A DNA stretch of 42,604 nucleotides from Roseofilum casamattae BLCC-M143 (lineage in GTDB: Bacteria; Cyanobacteriota; Cyanobacteriia; Cyanobacteriales; Desertifilaceae), in NCBI RefSeq assembly GCF_030068455.1, contig NZ_JAQOSQ010000030.1, forward strand, positions 1 to 42,604, read 5' to 3'. A program made the position numbers and the translations under genes. Positions 23,621-32,437 of the stretch are shown here, piece by piece; the stretch's first letter is position 1; each line of letters starts with the position of its first letter. Under the pieces are notes generated by a model. It was not told where the DNA came from. It saw only the letters and a list, made by a program, of their open reading frames with translations, and made no database searches.

Positions 23621-25591
23621 CTAAAACTCAAAATACCCTTCCTGAAACGTCGTCTGCCCCGTGCTAGCATCATAAGCAAGTCGATACTCCCGCGCGATCG
23701 CCTCCTGATTCCGTAAATTCTCTACTTCAGTTTGTGCGATTTCTGTATCCGTAGACAGCAAAATAACTTGGCGAGCAGCACTGGGAAAGTAGCGCTCGAT
23801 CAAGTTCTGACGGTGAGAAGAGTCCAGGCGACCAAGAGGAGTATCAATTGCGACTGGAATTTGGCGACCGGAAACGCGCGCTAGTCCCCACAAAAATGCG
23901 ATCGCCAACAGTTGTTTTTCTCCCGCAGATAATCGATATTTCGGCAAAAACTTCCCCTCTAAATCATATAAGGATAAGCTAAAATTGTGGGTATCGATAA
24001 CCACGCGATGCACCAGATCGGATTTATGTAAGAGATAGCGAAAACATTCGGTGACTTGGTTTTCTAATTTGTTAAGTTTCTTCAGAGTGAGCTTTTCCCG
24101 AAACTGTTCCAATATCGTTTTTACTCTGGCAATAGAGCAAACCATATGAGCCGAGTTTTTGCGTTCGAGAAAGGTTTCTGTATATTTCTTGAGGTCTTTC
24201 TTTCCGTCAGCCAGCGCGCGATCGATTTCTTTCAGTTTCCGCTGTTTTTCATCCCTATCCCCTTTCAGTTTAACCCATTTTTCCTCAGCTTTCTTCATCG
24301 TATCAATCAACGCTTGGTATTGTTCTGGGGAAGCCGCAGCGGCAATTTTGCGTTCGGTATCCGTTAGCTCCGAGTTCAGTTTTTCCAGATATTCCCATTC
24401 TACGTTAGCTTTTTCTACTTGTGCGGGAACCTTATAAGCAATGAGTCGTTCTAAGTTCTCTAAAGTTTCCGGTTTTGCATTCAACCAGGTATTATCCGCA
24501 GATAAAATATCTTCAGCGAGAGTTTCCGAATCTTCCTGGAGAAAATCGGCGACTTGCGATGTGGTATCATCGGGGAGCGATAGTGTTTGCAAATAGTCGA
24601 GTAAACGGCGATCGCGCTCTTGAATGCGATCGCGACTTATCCGCGCTTTCATTGACTCTCTCTCAGCTTTCCCCTGGGTTAATCCAGATTGCAATAACGA
24701 TTCGATTAACGCGAGAGGCAAAGAAGCAGATGCCAGCTTAACCAGTATATCGCGAGTTTGCTCGATTTTGTTGGCGATCGCCTTCCGTTGCAAATCGAAT
24801 TGACTTTTCTCTGCTGCCAGTTTCCCCCCTTCCGTCAGAAACTTATTCTGCGAGACATTATATCGTTTTTCCGCAATTTCTAAATTCTTATTCATTTTCT
24901 CAATAGCAGCAGCAACATTCTCTCGCTCCTGCTTCAAGCGATCTGACTTTGCTTCAATTTCATCTAAGTCCGAAAGCTCATCTTTATCGGCTAGTTCTTT
25001 CTGCTGTCGGCGCGATAAAATATCGAGATCGATATCTAATTTCTCCGCTAACTCCAATCCCAATAACGATTGAATTGCCTCTACAACTACTGGCGGAGGC
25101 GCATCCATTTCTGCCAGTTCTTTCACTTGCTCGCCATCAAAAAGAAATAGATTAGAAATTCCCAAAGGTAGCAAATTTTCAATATAGTCGTCCCAAGTTT
25201 CTTCTAGAGCGCGATCGGGAAATTCCCCACTGAGAATACCGAGAGTATCCTTACTATCTTCCTTCGTCCAATAGCGAATAATCCGAAACTCACTTTCTAT
25301 GCCACTATTAACAACACCGATCGATAACTCCAGGCGCGTTTTTTCGTCCGGGTTAGCATTACGGTTAACGCATTGTTTCAGAAACTTAGTATAACTGAGA
25401 TTGCCTCTCGTCGAACATTCCGCACGATGTCCGTACAACACCAGACGAATGGCATCCATCAGCGTTGTCTTTCCCCCACCATTCATTCCACCTAATAGAA
25501 TAATTGGTTGCGATAATTCCGGACGCAAATTTAAGACTTGCCTCCCTAAATACGGGCCGAAGTTTTCTAATACGAGTTCCAGAAAAATCAT
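23621..25591 (-). CDS. dndD: DNA sulfur modification ATPase DndD (SMC-like)
   Basis: 656 residues. The N-terminus MIFLELVLENFGPYLGRQVL is followed by Walker A GGMNGGGKT (34-42). A long coiled-coil middle follows, then the ABC signature LSAGEKQ (554-560) and Walker B IPVAIDTP (about 578-585) with a D-loop LGRLD. This SbcC/Rad50-like layout and the LFLFDGEQVKELAEMD segment are typical of DndD, which uses ATP in the DndCDE complex that inserts sulfur into the DNA backbone. It lies 18 bases downstream of dndC on the same strand. It contains several GCGATCGC sites. No dndE follows it, which is unusual. Confidence 0.93.
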   Translation of the reverse strand: MIFLELVLENFGPYLGRQVLNLRPELSQPIILLGGMNGGGKTTLMDAIRLVLYGHRAECSTRGNLSYTKFLKQCVNRNANPDEKTRLELSIGVVNSGIESEFRIIRYWTKEDSKDTLGILSGEFPDRALEETWDDYIENLLPLGISNLFLFDGEQVKELAEMDAPPPVVVEAIQSLLGLELAEKLDIDLDILSRRQQKELADKDELSDLDEIEAKSDRLKQERENVAAAIEKMNKNLEIAEKRYNVSQNKFLTEGGKLAAEKSQFDLQRKAIANKIEQTRDILVKLASASLPLALIESLLQSGLTQGKAERESMKARISRDRIQERDRRLLDYLQTLSLPDDTTSQVADFLQEDSETLAEDILSADNTWLNAKPETLENLERLIAYKVPAQVEKANVEWEYLEKLNSELTDTERKIAAAASPEQYQALIDTMKKAEEKWVKLKGDRDEKQRKLKEIDRALADGKKDLKKYTETFLERKNSAHMVCSIARVKTILEQFREKLTLKKLNKLENQVTECFRYLLHKSDLVHRVVIDTHNFSLSLYDLEGKFLPKYRLSAGEKQLLAIAFLWGLARVSGRQIPVAIDTPLGRLDSSHRQNLIERYFPSAARQVILLSTDTEIAQTEVENLRNQEAIAREYRLAYDASTGQTTFQEGYFEF

Positions 25592-25609
25592 GAAATGAGG
25601 CTAAAATAG

Positions 25610-27256
25610 TTAGTCGGTTTGAGAGGAATGAGGAAACTTGAAACTTCCCCAATTTAGAGATAACTGTTCTGTCGCCGGTGGGGGTTCGGGTTCCGGTTGA
25701 TTATCTGGATGGTTCGGATCGGCTTTTTCCGGATTTTCAATTAAATCTTTCACTCGTCCTGCATTATTATCTTGCATTGCATGATTCATTGCACGGCGAT
25801 AATGTGCTTCTTCAATAGCATCATCTTGCGTCCGAGAACTGGTTTTAAAACAGTTAGTTAACGCCTCATAAATCCCCGAACGACTGCTCTTATTTTGATA
25901 CTGACGTTCCGTATCCAGGAGTTTTCGCAATAGCTCGAACTCCATGGGGTCATTATTGGTGACTTCTTCGAGAATACTCCATTCATCCAAACCGAGCAGA
26001 GTGCGATCGCCATCCGGACGGCGATCGATAAATTCCTCTCCCGTCACTTCCTGATAAATGCGAGGCAAGCTGTCATCAAACTCGTGCTTTTCCTCCAACC
26101 AAATTCGCCGAATTTCGCTCAACTCTTCCGGAGTAATTAAAGTAATATTGCCCATTTTCGGAGGCGCGGTTGCACGAACTTGCACCTGTGCTTTCAATAG
26201 TTTCCGTAACAAATACTCGCGCCATTCCTTCAGATAAGGACCGGGAATAGGTTCCACAGAAGTTTGATTCTTTTTTCCTTCCACTTTGCGCTCAAAGAGT
26301 TGAACATTGCCATGGATTCGCCGGAAATCTCGTTTATCGCGATCGTGTTTTGTATCCAATTCATTGCGAATATCTAGAAGTGGTTGCAACCATTCTTTCT
26401 CTTCATCATTTTGAATCATTGCCTCCATCGACTTATCTTTATTTACCAATGTACAAACCCAACAGCCAAAGCGTGAATCCCCACAGCTTGGAGTTGAAGT
26501 ATCGACAACCAGAGGACATTCATTATCCGCCGTCGCTCCTCGATACATCGCAAACAGATCTTTATTATCTATTCCCCAAGGATTCTCCCATTGCATCAGA
26601 TACATCCAGACTTCATCCGTTCGCCAATCTTCAATGGGACTATAAATAAAAGAATTAGGCAAGCAAGGATTCGGACTTAATCGCTCGCGGATTCTATTCA
26701 CCTCATACTTTTCAATCACCCGAGCACGAGCCGTACTCTCAGCCTTACGAACTCCTAAAGCAACAATGGTCTCACCATAGGTTCTAATGGCTTCTCGCAT
26801 AAAAGCATTGACAGGACTAATTTTCATTCTATCCGTACACCACCGGAATCCTTGTCGAGGTGCTGGATATCCTTTACCAATTAAACACACCCAGAATGTC
26901 TCCTTGAAGTTAGGATGAAGTAAATGAGCTTCAATGGGAATATTTTGTGTGGTTGCTGAAGAAGTTATCTGTTGTAGTGACTGAGTTACCCAAGCTGAAA
27001 CAATTGGATTTTCTACCAATGTATCGGTTGTAATCACATGAATAGTCTTGGTCCGGCGCTCTTTTGGTAGTTTAGCTAAGGCATTCCAGATTAGCTGTAA
27101 CACCACTGTTGAGTCCTTGCCCCCACTATATCCTATAATCCAAGGAATTTCGTCTAGGCAATAAAGATTTTGAATTTCTTGGGTCAGTTTCTCAATGGTG
27201 GTGATAAACTCATCTACGGTACGATGCGGTAATAGTGAAGACTTAGTCGCTGTCAT
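25610..27256 (-). CDS. dndC: DNA phosphorothioation sulfurtransferase DndC (PAPS reductase-like)
   Basis: 548 residues. The ATP pyrophosphatase P-loop SGGKDS is at 44-49 in WIIGYSGGKDSTVVLQLIWN. RWCTDRMKI (Cys140), and Cys258, Cys265 and Cys268 in SCGDSRFGCWVC, are the likely iron-sulfur cluster ligands of DndC. The C-terminus is acidic and proline-rich (NQPEPEPPPATEQLSLNWGS). DndC activates the DNA phosphate and passes sulfur, delivered by DndA or an IscS cysteine desulfurase, to DNA. No dndA is in the window, so an IscS-type enzyme elsewhere is expected. Confidence 0.94.
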   Translation of the reverse strand: MTATKSSLLPHRTVDEFITTIEKLTQEIQNLYCLDEIPWIIGYSGGKDSTVVLQLIWNALAKLPKERRTKTIHVITTDTLVENPIVSAWVTQSLQQITSSATTQNIPIEAHLLHPNFKETFWVCLIGKGYPAPRQGFRWCTDRMKISPVNAFMREAIRTYGETIVALGVRKAESTARARVIEKYEVNRIRERLSPNPCLPNSFIYSPIEDWRTDEVWMYLMQWENPWGIDNKDLFAMYRGATADNECPLVVDTSTPSCGDSRFGCWVCTLVNKDKSMEAMIQNDEEKEWLQPLLDIRNELDTKHDRDKRDFRRIHGNVQLFERKVEGKKNQTSVEPIPGPYLKEWREYLLRKLLKAQVQVRATAPPKMGNITLITPEELSEIRRIWLEEKHEFDDSLPRIYQEVTGEEFIDRRPDGDRTLLGLDEWSILEEVTNNDPMEFELLRKLLDTERQYQNKSSRSGIYEALTNCFKTSSRTQDDAIEEAHYRRAMNHAMQDNNAGRVKDLIENPEKADPNHPDNQPEPEPPPATEQLSLNWGSFKFPHSSQTD

Positions 27257-27298
27257 GACAGAGGGTCAGTGTTATGGGGATTGCTCGTGTGATATAGT

Positions 27299-27311
27299 TA
27301 CTGTTACAGTA
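27299..27311. promoter_or_regulatory. Palindrome in the dndC-dndB divergent promoter region
   Basis: TACTG-TTA-CAGTA is a perfect 5-bp-arm palindrome, followed by CAGTA again at 27351-27355 just at the dndB start. It is in the 98 bases between divergent dndC and dndB, where a regulator is expected. DndB itself is reported to bind and repress dnd promoters in other bacteria. The site is not the exact published palindrome I recall. Confidence 0.4.
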
Positions 27312-27354
27312 CAGAAGCTGTTGTTCATCAAGACTTTCTATTGTACTCTCCAGT

Positions 27355-28539
27355 ATGCCTGAAGATAATCAAAATATTGCCGATGGGACTCTACCTCTTG
27401 ACCAAGCTCTCTATCCCTACTTCGCTCAACATAGTAAAGATAGGTGTTATCCTGCATTAGTTTGTCATCAGGGTAACCGAGAGATGGTACAGATTAATGT
27501 ACCTGCTTATGATATCCCTACTCTTTTACAAAGCAAACCCTCTATCAACAACGATCCAGATTCTGGTAAAAATCGTCCAGTAGTGGCAGAACATGCCGGG
27601 GAGATTAAAGAGTATATTCGAGAACGAGTTAGAAAGAAGAAGCCCTGGGTATTAGGAACGATAACAGCTAATATCGACCCTTCTGAAATTCAAGTGATTA
27701 GGTTGGGTCGAGGTATGGCAATAGCGGTTATTCCCAGAAATGTCAAATTAGATATTACCGATGGGCAACACCGAGTTCGTGCCATTGATGAATTAGCGAG
27801 AAGTGAAGAAAATACATTAATTGGTAATGATGATTTCCCGATTACCTTAGTTCTAGAAGGTGACTTTAAGCAATGTCAGGTAGATTTCCGCGATATGGCA
27901 CAAACGCGCCCGCTCGCACAATCGCTCTTACGATCCTTTGGCGAGTATGAGGGAGTTATTGGGATAGTCAAAAACTTGATAGAATCTGTGCCAATGTTTG
28001 CGGGCAAGACAGAAAAAATCAAGAAAACTCCATCACCAAAGCAAAAGTGTATATATACGATTAACTATATTGGCAATTTCGTTAGCTGTGCTTTTGCCGA
28101 CGATCCTAAAAAACAACTCAAAGACCATGATGTCGAGCAATCTTCTGAGGCTTTGACTGCGTGTTGCAATCAATTCTTTTCACAATGTAACAATACTAAA
28201 TACATTTTTGAACTCAACTATGCTGAATTAACGTCAGAGGACATTATCAAGTTTCAAGGAAATTGTATTTTGACCAAAAGTGTTGGGTTAGAAGTCTTAG
28301 GGCGTTTACTATACAATACCTATGATGAAATTAACGGCACCTTCGATCTAGAACAAGTAGCTCGGCTTTCCCAACTGGATTGGTCCATGAGTAGTCCTTT
28401 GTGGCGTGATAGTTTAGTTAGAGTCGATCCAAATCCCAAAAATCCAGCTCAACCCTACAAGATGTCTCCTGGTAGAGGTGGTGTAAAACTAGCTGTTTCT
28501 TATATAAGACGAGAGCTTGGATGGTTGGAAACGGTCTAA
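27355..28539 (+). CDS. dndB: DNA sulfur modification protein DndB (DGQHR domain)
   Basis: 394 residues with the defining DGQHR (136-140, in LDITDGQHRVRAIDELARSE). It also has family segments ARTRPL-like DMAQTRPLAQSLLRSFGEYE and SPLWRDSLVRV. DndB is a dispensable regulator that affects how often DNA is modified. Here it is divergent from dndCD rather than first in the dndBCDE operon. It is AT-rich with no full HIP1 octamer, unlike dndC and dndD, which have several. It could have been acquired separately. Confidence 0.9.
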   Translation: MPEDNQNIADGTLPLDQALYPYFAQHSKDRCYPALVCHQGNREMVQINVPAYDIPTLLQSKPSINNDPDSGKNRPVVAEHAGEIKEYIRERVRKKKPWVLGTITANIDPSEIQVIRLGRGMAIAVIPRNVKLDITDGQHRVRAIDELARSEENTLIGNDDFPITLVLEGDFKQCQVDFRDMAQTRPLAQSLLRSFGEYEGVIGIVKNLIESVPMFAGKTEKIKKTPSPKQKCIYTINYIGNFVSCAFADDPKKQLKDHDVEQSSEALTACCNQFFSQCNNTKYIFELNYAELTSEDIIKFQGNCILTKSVGLEVLGRLLYNTYDEINGTFDLEQVARLSQLDWSMSSPLWRDSLVRVDPNPKNPAQPYKMSPGRGGVKLAVSYIRRELGWLETV

Positions 28540-28594
28540 ACTTTAGTGAAGATGTAGTTGAAGTAATAGTAGTTATAATTTATGCTACTATTAC

Positions 28595-29332
28595 TCAATT
28601 ACTGTCTTTAAGTTGACTAGTCTCTTGCGATCGCGCGGCTAACTCTTGCACAAAAGCTTGATGCTCGGTGGAATTTATCCCCTCTTGCAAAACAGCCAAC
28701 ACTCGTTGCATATCGCCTTGCCGCATTGCCGATACATCCAGGCACAAACCGGGAAAGACTTGGGAGCAGATAACGCCATCTGCATTAGGCAACAAAGAAA
28801 TATAGTCGCCGTTATCCAAATGAAACCAATCAATTCGTTCCTCAAATATCTGCCAAACGATATATTCTTGAATACCATTGCGTCGATAAGCGCGCTGTTT
28901 ATCTCCTAAGTCGATCGCCGCACTACTCGCTGCAATTTCTATAACTAATTCTGGCGCACCATCGATATACCCATCGGCACTAAAACTCGAACTTCCCCCA
29001 CTTTCTGGGCTAATTAACAATACTCCATCCGGTTGCGGTTCGTTATCGATATCCAAACGTACCGTCGGTTCAATTCCTATCCTGACTTGGGAGGTAGCAA
29101 TTTTATAAGTCCACAACCAACCCATCATATCTCCGTGAGGTTCGGCATGGGGTTCAAAGCGTAATGGTGATGCCATATAGACTATTCCTTCGATAAGTTC
29201 CGCTTTTTTCACCTCTGGCATAGCAGAATAACGACGCTCGAACTCTGGGGAGGTGAGACGATCGCCATTTTCCAAAGGTGGCAGTGTTTTCTGAGGAGCG
29301 AACTGAGAGGTTAGCGATCGCGACAGAGTCAT
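28595..29332 (-). CDS. Uma2-family (DUF820) restriction endonuclease-like protein
   Basis: 245 residues. The PD-(D/E)xK-type core is spread over DNEPQPDGVLLISPES, GAPELVIEIAASSAAIDLGD and KQRAYRRNGIQEYIVWQI. The order D...PD...ELVIEI.S.S...D...K...Y is that of Uma2 proteins, which are abundant in cyanobacteria. It probably binds or cleaves nucleic acid, but role and target are unknown for most members. It lies between dndB and the Crp-like gene, on the minus strand. I cannot tell whether it works with the dnd system. Confidence 0.85.
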   Translation of the reverse strand: MTLSRSLTSQFAPQKTLPPLENGDRLTSPEFERRYSAMPEVKKAELIEGIVYMASPLRFEPHAEPHGDMMGWLWTYKIATSQVRIGIEPTVRLDIDNEPQPDGVLLISPESGGSSSFSADGYIDGAPELVIEIAASSAAIDLGDKQRAYRRNGIQEYIVWQIFEERIDWFHLDNGDYISLLPNADGVICSQVFPGLCLDVSAMRQGDMQRVLAVLQEGINSTEHQAFVQELAARSQETSQLKDSN

Positions 29333-29389
29333 CTTTTCAGCCTCAATGGTTGAGATACTGTATCTTATCTTAACTCTAACCCTCTCATA

Positions 29390-29430
29390 GTTTTAAAAAA
29401 AAGAAAATAGTTTTAGAAAACTCTATAATA
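29390..29430 (+). promoter_or_regulatory. Shared promoter cassette, copy 1 (before Crp-like gene)
   Basis: A 41-base stretch runs from GTTTT through an A-tract and AGTTTTAGAAAACT to TATAATA. TATAAT at 29424-29429 is a perfect -10; the -35 position has no consensus, so an activator may be needed. AGTTTT-AG-AAAACT is an inverted repeat over the spacer. 33 of 41 bases match the cassette at 30824-30864 with identical spacing. Confidence 0.65.
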
Positions 29431-29552
29431 CCTTCAGCATTCGATCCCCGACCTCATGACCGAACTCCTGAAGGGATCTCGATATTTTTTGTTGCGTTAT
29501 GCTACCTTATCTTTAGTATTGTACAAAAGCTTTAGTTTATCTAGTCTAACAG

Positions 29553-30242
29553 ATGTATGCAACTATCGAGCAACTCGCAACAATAGATGTCTTTTCTAAT
29601 CTTGACTCTACAGTCTTAACCCAGCTTGCTGATGTCGCCAGAATACATTGTTATCAGCGGGGTAAAATTCTGATTCATGAAGGAGATCGACTTCCAGCTC
29701 AGTTTCATGCAGTGCTTGAGGGAAAACTGCTCGTCCAAAAAATAGCTGAATCTGGAAAAGAGACAACATTGCGTCAACTTCCGGCTGGGGAAATGTTTGC
29801 CGCACCTGCAATATTTGGTGATGGTATTGCTCCGGCTACTGTCAAGGCATTAAACGATTCACAGATTATCACTATTGATAAAACAATTCTCCTCGGTCTC
29901 ATCCAAGCTTCCCCAGAAATTTCTTTACATATTTTGCATTGCTTTAATCAACGACTCCAGGAGATGCATCAAACCATTCATGGTTTAATTTCAGAGAGGG
30001 CAACAGTTCGACTCGCACGTTTAATTGAGTATATGGCTCAACAATATGGGGTTAAACCTACGGAAGAGGGAGTTCAGTTAAATATGAATCTCCCTCATCA
30101 GCAAATGGCGAGAATGGTAGGAATAACTTATGAAGAATGCGTCCGAATTGTGAGAAAAGACTTGGATAAAATTGTTCGCTATAATCGCGGTGGCAGGATC
30201 GTCATCAACGATCTTTCCACCTTAAGATCCATCACATCATAA
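29553..30242 (+). CDS. Crp/Fnr-family transcriptional regulator
   Basis: 229 residues. The N-terminal cyclic-nucleotide-binding-like beta barrel is seen in HCYQRGKILIHEGDRLPAQF and FAAPAIFGDGIAPATVKALN. A dimerisation helix and a winged helix-turn-helix (NLPHQQMARMVGITYEECVR, about 180-200) follow. No cysteine cluster for an Fe-S sensor is visible, so it is not FNR itself; it may bind haem, NO, 2-oxoglutarate or a nucleotide. The convergent downstream gene encodes a globin, so a role in NO or oxygen response is plausible. Its promoter matches that of the DGQHR gene at 30920. Confidence 0.9.
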   Translation: MYATIEQLATIDVFSNLDSTVLTQLADVARIHCYQRGKILIHEGDRLPAQFHAVLEGKLLVQKIAESGKETTLRQLPAGEMFAAPAIFGDGIAPATVKALNDSQIITIDKTILLGLIQASPEISLHILHCFNQRLQEMHQTIHGLISERATVRLARLIEYMAQQYGVKPTEEGVQLNMNLPHQQMARMVGITYEECVRIVRKDLDKIVRYNRGGRIVINDLSTLRSITS

Positions 30243-30313
30243 TTGCTCGATCGCGATCGATCTACCCTCATCAATCTGTTTTCACTATTTTCCTGGAAAA
30301 TAATTGTCGCCTA

Positions 30314-30718
30314 CTAATCTTCTGCCGCAAGCATAACTTCGGTAATCGATGAATACGCCTCAGTCCAAGCCTGTTCGATCTCCGGAGTCCATTGCTCCTT
30401 CAGGACCATCGACATGGTCTTAATGAGATTCATCCCTATAATCGGATAATGATTGGGTAAAACACCATATGCTACGTGTCGAGTGGCTAAGGCTTTTAAA
30501 GCCTCTGTTAATTTATCTGGCTGTTTGAGATTCTTGACTATTAATGCCAAAGATGCAAATAGTTTTTTCGCTTGTTCCTTCATGTCTGTAGATTTAAACA
30601 AGGGTTTAACCTGAGGGTAATCTAAAAACAGATTGCTGTAAAAATATTCCGTAAATTCACTTTCGCGATCGCGCAAAAGAGCAAAACTAGTTTCGAGAAG
30701 TTGAGCGTTTAAGGACAT
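30314..30718 (-). CDS. Bacterial single-domain globin
   Basis: 134 residues. LLETSFALLRDRESEFTEYF is the A-B region (with the B10 tyrosine), FKSTDMKEQAKKLFASLALI the E helix region, and LATRHVAYGVLPNHY the F-helix region with a probable proximal histidine. The length and pattern fit flavohaemoglobin-like/Vitreoscilla-type single-domain globins rather than truncated ones. It binds oxygen or NO. No reductase domain is fused. It converges with the Crp-like gene. Confidence 0.88.
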   Translation of the reverse strand: MSLNAQLLETSFALLRDRESEFTEYFYSNLFLDYPQVKPLFKSTDMKEQAKKLFASLALIVKNLKQPDKLTEALKALATRHVAYGVLPNHYPIIGMNLIKTMSMVLKEQWTPEIEQAWTEAYSSITEVMLAAED

Positions 30719-30823
30719 TGTCTTTCAAACCCGTGTAACTCTTACATCACCTAGTTTGCCAAGTTGAAAGCGGAATGACTATGAGCTACCTCAATAAGAG
30801 CCTATGGATCTAACTCAATACTG

Positions 30824-30864
30824 GTTTTTAAAAAAAGCGACGAGTTTCAGAAAACCTTATAATA
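30824..30864 (+). promoter_or_regulatory. Shared promoter cassette, copy 2 (before second DGQHR gene)
   Basis: This matches the cassette at 29390-29430 in 33 of 41 bases, including the GTTTT/A-tract start, GTTTCAGAAAAC inverted repeat and perfect TATAAT (30858-30863). The gap from GTTTT to -10 is 34 bases in both. The start of the DGQHR gene is about 57 bases downstream. Confidence 0.65.
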
Positions 30865-30919
30865 GCTGCGGAATGCAATCCCCTACAGGGAGTCTACGAC
30901 CATCGCCCCCATCATAAAA

Positions 30920-32437
30920 ATGACCGACCCAGTCCCCCAACTGCTATCTCGCCACAACAACCAACTCCTCGTCCAACCCACGCAAATGGGCGAAACTCCA
31001 GCCTACCTAACCTCCGTCACCCTAGAATGGCTCGCCAACCGAGTCCGCTTCGCCTATCAATTACCCCTGTTTCAACCCAAATTCGATCGCAAAACCCATA
31101 ACACTATCCGCGACGCCGAAACCATCGAGCAACTGCAACAGCGTCCCCTGGACTGGTCTCGCCAAGCCTCCCTCGCCCAATATCTCGCCATCCGTCCCCA
31201 CCACAAATTCTCCCCCATCCTCGCCGTCATCAGCCCTCCCTGGGTAGACGATCCTAACGCAGCAGAATGGGATCTCGACGATCGCGCCACTCAGTCTGCA
31301 GCCGACTATACCGCCCTCGATCCCGACCTCGGACTGCTCGACTTACCTCCCACCGTCCCCCTCTTCGCACTCGACGGTCAGCACCGACTCATGGGCGTGC
31401 AAGGCCTGATGGAACTGATCCGCAGCGGTTCCCTGACCAAATACAAAAAGAACAAAAAACCCACCGGTTCTGTCCTCACCGCAGAAGACCTGCAACAACA
31501 CTACAACGTCTCCCCAACGCGCCTGCAACAGCTCTCCCAAGAAAAAATCGGCATCGAACTCATTCCCGCCGTCATCCCCGGAGAAACCCGAAATCAAGCC
31601 AGAAACCGCATCCGCTCTATCTTCGTCCACGTCAACCTCATGGCCGTGCGTCTCAGTGCCGGGCAGCTCGCACTGCTTAACGAAGATGATGGCTTTTCTA
31701 TTGTCGCTCGGCGCATTGCCATTCACCATCCTCTATTCAAAGACGAACCAGACCGCTCCCCGCAAGTTAACCTAGACAGTGCCACCGTCTCCGCCAAGTC
31801 CACCGTACTCACCACCCTGCAAGCCCTGAAAGACATGGCCGAGCGCTACTTACAGCATCCCTATCCCCACTGGAAACCCCAAGAAAAAGGACTCATCCCC
31901 CTGCGTCCGGAAGACGAGGAACTGCAAGCGGGAATTGATACTTTTGCGACTCTCTTCGACTACCTCGCCACCCTACCCAGCTATCGATCGCTGCAAGATG
32001 GCTTTTCTAGTACGGAGATGCGCCAGTTTAGCTTTGAACGCCACGACGGTCGGGGAAATATTCTCTTTCGTCCCGTCGGTCAAATAGCTCTGGCGCGCGC
32101 TCTCGGTCTTTTAGTCTACCGCCACCAACTATCCCTAGAAGCAATATTTGCCAAACTGCGCGCTTATGATGAACAAGACGGCTTCAGTCACATCGATCGC
32201 CCCCAGTCTCTCTGGTATGGCGTTCTCTTCGACCCAAATAAGAAACGCATCCAGGTTGCCGGACGGGAGCTAGCCGCGCGCCTCTTAGTTTATCTGGTCA
32301 ATGACTGCGAAGACAAACTAGAACGAGGGAGGCTGCGACACGACCTTGCGGTGGCGCGCAGCTTCGAGGGGCGATCGCTCAATTTTGATGGTAAATGGGT
32401 GAAACCCAAAGATGTGGGAATGCCAGCTACTCTCTAA
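30920..32437 (+). CDS. Second DGQHR-domain (DndB-like) protein, 505 aa
   Basis: It carries DGQHR at 152-156 in PLFALDGQHRLMGVQGLMEL, like DndB, but is 110 residues longer. It has an extra middle (KYKKNKKPTGSVLTAEDLQQ) and a C-terminal part not seen in dndB. Other DGQHR features include RNRIRSIFVHVNLMAVRLSA and the LSAGQLALLNEDDG segment. Some DGQHR proteins are called phosphorothioation-associated, so this could be an alternative regulator or a substitute. The GC-rich, C-ending codons and lack of HIP1 differ from dndB. It follows the shared promoter cassette, so it may respond to the Crp-like protein (inference). Confidence 0.85.
   Translation: MTDPVPQLLSRHNNQLLVQPTQMGETPAYLTSVTLEWLANRVRFAYQLPLFQPKFDRKTHNTIRDAETIEQLQQRPLDWSRQASLAQYLAIRPHHKFSPILAVISPPWVDDPNAAEWDLDDRATQSAADYTALDPDLGLLDLPPTVPLFALDGQHRLMGVQGLMELIRSGSLTKYKKNKKPTGSVLTAEDLQQHYNVSPTRLQQLSQEKIGIELIPAVIPGETRNQARNRIRSIFVHVNLMAVRLSAGQLALLNEDDGFSIVARRIAIHHPLFKDEPDRSPQVNLDSATVSAKSTVLTTLQALKDMAERYLQHPYPHWKPQEKGLIPLRPEDEELQAGIDTFATLFDYLATLPSYRSLQDGFSSTEMRQFSFERHDGRGNILFRPVGQIALARALGLLVYRHQLSLEAIFAKLRAYDEQDGFSHIDRPQSLWYGVLFDPNKKRIQVAGRELAARLLVYLVNDCEDKLERGRLRHDLAVARSFEGRSLNFDGKWVKPKDVGMPATL

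Noticed and set aside
31267-31680. Plus-strand frame of 137 codons inside the second DGQHR gene
   Set aside because: Arginine- and proline-rich shadow caused by GC-rich third positions of the real gene.
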